Shown here piece by piece: positions 6,814 through 9,257 of a stretch of 9,257 nt of DNA (within the stretch, counting starts at the first letter, position 1; each line of letters begins with the position of its first letter). Position numbers and translations under genes: made by a program. The stretch lies in the NCBI GenBank assembly GCA_024280675.1, contig JAJRPT010000107.1, forward strand, positions 1 through 9,257, in the 5' to 3' direction. Source of the DNA: Bacteroidota bacterium (GTDB taxonomy: Bacteria > Bacteroidota > Ignavibacteria > Kapaibacteriales > UBA2268). The notes below the pieces were generated by a model, which was not told where the DNA came from, searched no databases, and saw nothing but the letters and a program-made list of their open reading frames with translations.

Positions 6814-7728
6814 TTATTTTACTGCAAATAATCCATTATCTGAAATCGATTTAATTATTTTAATTTTGTTTTCGATTCTACTAATATTTATCAACTCGTT
6901 AATAGCCTCTTTGTGAGTCATTCTCATTATTTTTGCTCTTTCTTCAGACAAGAAAGTCAGTGCTTCTTCTTTGGAAATTCTAATGGACTCAAGTGATGCC
7001 TTTTTTTCTTCTTGCCACAAATCAGTTATTAAAGGAGCAAAGTTTAACATAGTCTTATTTATTGCTAACCAATAATCTACAGCACTTTTTGATGGATTCA
7101 ATGCAGGAACAGTTTTGAAAATTTCATGTAAAAGCTCTTCTGATTTTGCTTTACTCTCCAAAACGGCATAATTTACCAAAAGTGATAAATGAGAATATGT
7201 AAATATACAAACATTTCTTACAGATGCTTGCTGATATATTTGGGATGAACGATTTGGGAGCTGATAAATTGGACAAACAACCATAGCATAAAGTTTACCG
7301 TGTTTCCAACCATCAAGAGCTTGTACTTTAAAATCCTTTTGGTTTTTTGCTGTTCGGCTTAATCTGAATGCTTTAGCATCTGCAACAAAACTATAATCCC
7401 TGGCAAATACGTCTACATCGGCAAAATCAGCCCTTTCAGTTAATACGATGCTTTTTAATCCAATTGACTGATAAGCATATGATAGAATACTGTCTGTGTA
7501 TTTTGAGTACAGCTTTTCTTCACTAGAATCATGCTTGTAAAGTTCAGGAATATTTCCACATAATCTAAGATGGTTAATAAGTGGTTCTACACCATATTTT
7601 TTAATCTCTTCGCCCAAATCATTATCAATGTTTTCAGCATTAATTTCAAAATTTCCACTTAAACTTTGAATGATATTCACCCAATGTTTTCGCCGACTAA
7701 TTGCATTATTTGAGATTAATTTGGTCAT
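6814..7728 (-). CDS. HindIII-family Type II restriction endonuclease
   Basis: A 304-residue homologue of HindIII, which cuts A^AGCTT. From memory of the HindIII sequence, VADAKAFRLSRTAKNQKDFK (115-134) is nearly identical to its core. EKLYSK (71-76) and the C-terminal MTHKEAINELI and KIKIIKSI segments also align. The PD-(D/E)xK metal-dependent nuclease site is visible as D104, then D117-A-K119, with E71 a possible further active-site residue. Length matches HindIII (about 300). Strong conservation of the core suggests an active enzyme with AAGCTT-like specificity, although specificity is inferred. The gene is intact. It comes before the methyltransferase in transcription order, 27 bases after lysC, with no controller-protein gene and no convincing promoter or SD directly upstream. 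It is markedly AT-richer than lysC and lysA, consistent with horizontal acquisition. Confidence 0.93.
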   Translation of the reverse strand: MTKLISNNAISRRKHWVNIIQSLSGNFEINAENIDNDLGEEIKKYGVEPLINHLRLCGNIPELYKHDSSEEKLYSKYTDSILSYAYQSIGLKSIVLTERADFADVDVFARDYSFVADAKAFRLSRTAKNQKDFKVQALDGWKHGKLYAMVVCPIYQLPNRSSQIYQQASVRNVCIFTYSHLSLLVNYAVLESKAKSEELLHEIFKTVPALNPSKSAVDYWLAINKTMLNFAPLITDLWQEEKKASLESIRISKEEALTFLSEERAKIMRMTHKEAINELINISRIENKIKIIKSISDNGLFAVK

Positions 7729-7742
7729 TAAATATAAGTTTA

Positions 7743-7756
7743 ATTGTAATTACAAT
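7743..7756. repeat. 14-base perfect palindrome between lysC and the endonuclease gene
   Basis: ATTGTAATTACAAT reads the same on both strands. It lies 15 bases upstream of the endonuclease ATG and touches the last base of the lysC stop codon. It could be an operator for a repressor that limits endonuclease expression. As RNA it would form only a weak 5-pair AT hairpin. Chance is possible in AT-rich DNA. Confidence 0.35.
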
Positions 7757-9120
7757 CAATTTGAAAAAACTTCTTCGTCCAGCTCGCCAGAGAAGAATTC
7801 TTCGTGTAAAAGATTTAATGCCTTTTCTGTGTCGCCCTCGTGAATTACGACCGAAAGATTGACCTCGGATGCTCCAATCGAAACCATTGAAATATTGATT
7901 TCTTTGAGCTTGCCAAAAAAACGAGATGCAATGCCAGATGTTTTCTTGATACCGTTGCCAATGGCAGAAATTATTGCGTGGTTGAGATGAATCGAAGTGT
8001 TGGAAAACTTCTCAAGCTCTTGCAATATTCTGGTTAAATGTCTGGTGTTGTCGATAGTTAAAGAAATACTGACCTCCGATGTTGCAATCAAATCAACTGA
8101 GGTTTCGTAGGTCTTGAATACATCAAATACTTGGGAAAGAAAACCATAAGCTCCCAACATTCTGTTGCTCCTAATGTTTATCACAGTAACACCCTCCCAA
8201 TATGATAGAGCTTTTATCATCTGCCGTTCTTCGTTTTGCTTGCTTATTAATGTGCCACGGTTGGATGGGTTGAAAGAGTTTTTTACGAGTACAGGAATAT
8301 TTGCTCTTATTGCCGGGCCGATGGTCTTGGGATGTAATACTCGCGCACCAAAATAGGCAAGCTCTGATGCTTCATTGTAAGAAAGGCGAAGTATTCTTCT
8401 TGCATTCTTGTTAATCTTTGGGTCTATGGTCATTATGCCATCGACATCTGTCCAAATTTCCACACGTTCGGCACCAAGTAAGTTTGCCACGATTGATGCA
8501 GTGTAATCAGATCCTCCACGTCCGATTGTAGTGAGGGCACCGTTTACATCTGCTCCATAGTATCCGCCCATGACAATAATCTGATGTCGCTCAAATAATG
8601 GTAGTAAAGTAGACTTGAGCATGACTTCTGTTACGTCAAAGTTTACCTCGGCTTTGGTATGGGAAGAATTTGTGCAAATTACTTTTGAGGCAGAAACATA
8701 GACCACGTCCAAGTTGTTTTGTTTTAATGCCTCATATATAATTTTAGAAGACAAGATTTCGCCCGTACTGTAGATTGAGTCTTTTTGGTTGTCGCTTAGC
8801 TCAATTTCTTTGCTCACCGATTCGATGATGGAGTTGAGCTTGTGAATCTCTTTTCTGAGAATGGACAAACTCGGTTCGCCCAAATCAAGTGAGTTGATTA
8901 TTTCTTTGTGAGAGGTGTTGAATTTCTTTAAATCATTTCTTGCAAATAAAATATCGTGATGTTGCAAATTTTCAATCAATGAGGCAAGGGTGTCGGTGTT
9001 TTTGCCAAAAGCCGATACTACAAGCAGTGTTTTGTCATCGGATGAACCGATAATATTTGCAAGTGAACGAATCCTATCTGCGTCCCCCACAGAAGTTCCA
9101 CCAAATTTTTTTACAATCAT
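7756..9120 (-). CDS. lysC: aspartokinase, lysine-sensitive type
   Basis: A 454-residue monofunctional aspartate kinase that phosphorylates L-aspartate to aspartyl-4-phosphate, the first step of the lysine/threonine/methionine and diaminopimelate pathway. The kinase domain starts with KKFGGTSVG (4-12) and contains STGEILSS (118-125), GRGGSDYTA (200-208) and EIWTDVDGIMTIDP (221-234). Two C-terminal ACT regulatory domains follow (about 312-385 and 386-450). The first contains VDLIATSEVSISL, close to the lysine-binding segment of E. coli AKIII (VDLITTSEVSVAL). The second has SMVSIGASEVNLSVV. Feedback inhibition by lysine is therefore likely (inference from similarity). Length fits E. coli LysC (449). 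The start is supported by AAGGA eight bases before the ATG. It is the first gene of the cluster and has a strong promoter. Confidence 0.96.
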   Translation of the reverse strand: MIVKKFGGTSVGDADRIRSLANIIGSSDDKTLLVVSAFGKNTDTLASLIENLQHHDILFARNDLKKFNTSHKEIINSLDLGEPSLSILRKEIHKLNSIIESVSKEIELSDNQKDSIYSTGEILSSKIIYEALKQNNLDVVYVSASKVICTNSSHTKAEVNFDVTEVMLKSTLLPLFERHQIIVMGGYYGADVNGALTTIGRGGSDYTASIVANLLGAERVEIWTDVDGIMTIDPKINKNARRILRLSYNEASELAYFGARVLHPKTIGPAIRANIPVLVKNSFNPSNRGTLISKQNEERQMIKALSYWEGVTVINIRSNRMLGAYGFLSQVFDVFKTYETSVDLIATSEVSISLTIDNTRHLTRILQELEKFSNTSIHLNHAIISAIGNGIKKTSGIASRFFGKLKEINISMVSIGASEVNLSVVIHEGDTEKALNLLHEEFFSGELDEEVFSN

Positions 9121-9128
9121 TTATGCTG

Positions 9129-9148
9129 TCCTTCGTAATTTGTACGAA
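9129..9148 (-). promoter_or_regulatory. inverted repeat and SD in the lysC leader
   Basis: TTCGTA (9132-9137) and TACGAA (9143-9148) are inverted repeats with a 5-base spacer. On the minus strand the right arm of the RNA hairpin overlaps the SD AAGGA (9133 to 9129) of lysC. The repeat would begin about three bases after the predicted transcription start, so it could be a repressor operator or an RNA hairpin that limits ribosome access. The leader is too short for a lysine riboswitch. Confidence 0.4.
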
Positions 9149-9157
9149 ATTAATATT

Positions 9158-9187
9158 ATTATATTCAAAAGACAAACATTATGTCAA
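9158..9187 (-). promoter_or_regulatory. sigma-70-type promoter of the lysC cluster
   Basis: On the minus strand, TTGACA (9187 to 9182) and TATAAT (9163 to 9158) are both perfect consensus hexamers separated by 18 bases. Transcription would start near 9151 and give a leader of about 30 bases before the lysC ATG at 9120. With no terminator between the genes, this promoter could drive lysC, the restriction-modification pair and lysA. Confidence 0.75.
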
Positions 9188-9257
9188 AATTTGAGTTTGA
9201 AGATTGGGGATTGACACACTTTGAATTTTAAAATGAAGGATGTTTTTAGAGATTGCC

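Noticed and set aside
5970..7742. Target-site duplication or inverted repeats flanking the R-M pair
   Set aside because: I compared both junctions and saw no convincing direct or inverted repeat, nor any transposase or integrase gene.
7731..7759. Promoter-like TTGATT-17-TATATT on the minus strand before the endonuclease gene
   Set aside because: The -10 ends only two bases before the ATG, so transcription would start inside the coding sequence, and no alternative start codon is nearby.
7792..7803. Perfect 12-base palindrome GAAGAATTCTTC
   Set aside because: It lies inside lysC and follows directly from the codons for Glu-Glu-Phe-Phe; no reason to think it regulatory.
9211..9234. Plus-strand TTGACA with TAAAAT near the right edge
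   Set aside because: The spacer is 12 bases, too short for a functional pair.
9178..9256. Minus-strand reading frame open from the right edge to a stop near 9178
   Set aside because: Too short to recognise, and it runs into the -35 box of the lysC promoter; it could be the tail of an upstream gene or chance.
9233..9257. Possible start of a divergent plus-strand gene at the right edge (ATG at 9233 or 9240)
   Set aside because: Only 6-8 codons are visible, two frames are equally open, and no convincing promoter or SD decides between them.

Overview
The window looks like part of the chromosome of a bacterium in the Bacteroidota/Chlorobiota (FCB) group. The M23 peptidase carries a C-terminal domain typical of type IX secretion cargo, a system confined to that group. 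A probable outer-membrane barrel protein and a Spy-like lipoprotein indicate a diderm cell. Three genes have Shine-Dalgarno-like sequences and lysC has a near-perfect TTGACA/TATAAT promoter. Both are unusual for typical Bacteroidia or Flavobacteriia, so a deeper branch such as Ignavibacteria or Kapabacteria is my guess, not a demonstrated assignment.

Left part (1-4701): the 3' end of an FG-GAP/VCBS-repeat surface protein with a strongly basic tail; an M23 peptidase with a T9SS-type C-terminal domain; a convergent, secreted, probable outer-membrane beta-barrel protein whose stop overlaps the peptidase stop; an RluA-family pseudouridine synthase with an S4 domain, transcribed divergently from the barrel gene across a 33-base gap; and a Met/His-rich Spy/CpxP-like lipoprotein that ends at a clear rho-independent terminator.

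Right part (4737-9187, minus strand): transcription order is lysC (aspartokinase), a HindIII-family restriction endonuclease, a beta-class DNA methyltransferase, then lysA (diaminopimelate decarboxylase). The four genes are 27, 7 and 30 bases apart with no terminator between them. They could be one transcript driven by the promoter at 9158-9187. lysC and lysA encode the first and last enzymes of lysine biosynthesis. The Type II restriction-modification pair sits exactly between them and is visibly AT-richer (sampled 60-base lines about 27% GC, against 47-53% in lysA and lysC). The most economical reading is a horizontally acquired HindIII-like system inserted seamlessly into a lysine operon.

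Other points of interest are a LysA whose PLP-stacking histidine appears to be replaced by methionine, a base-composition break between the peptidase domain and its secretion domain, and a possible operator or hairpin in the lysC leader. The families here are known; the arrangement is the unusual part, and I see no wholly unknown system.
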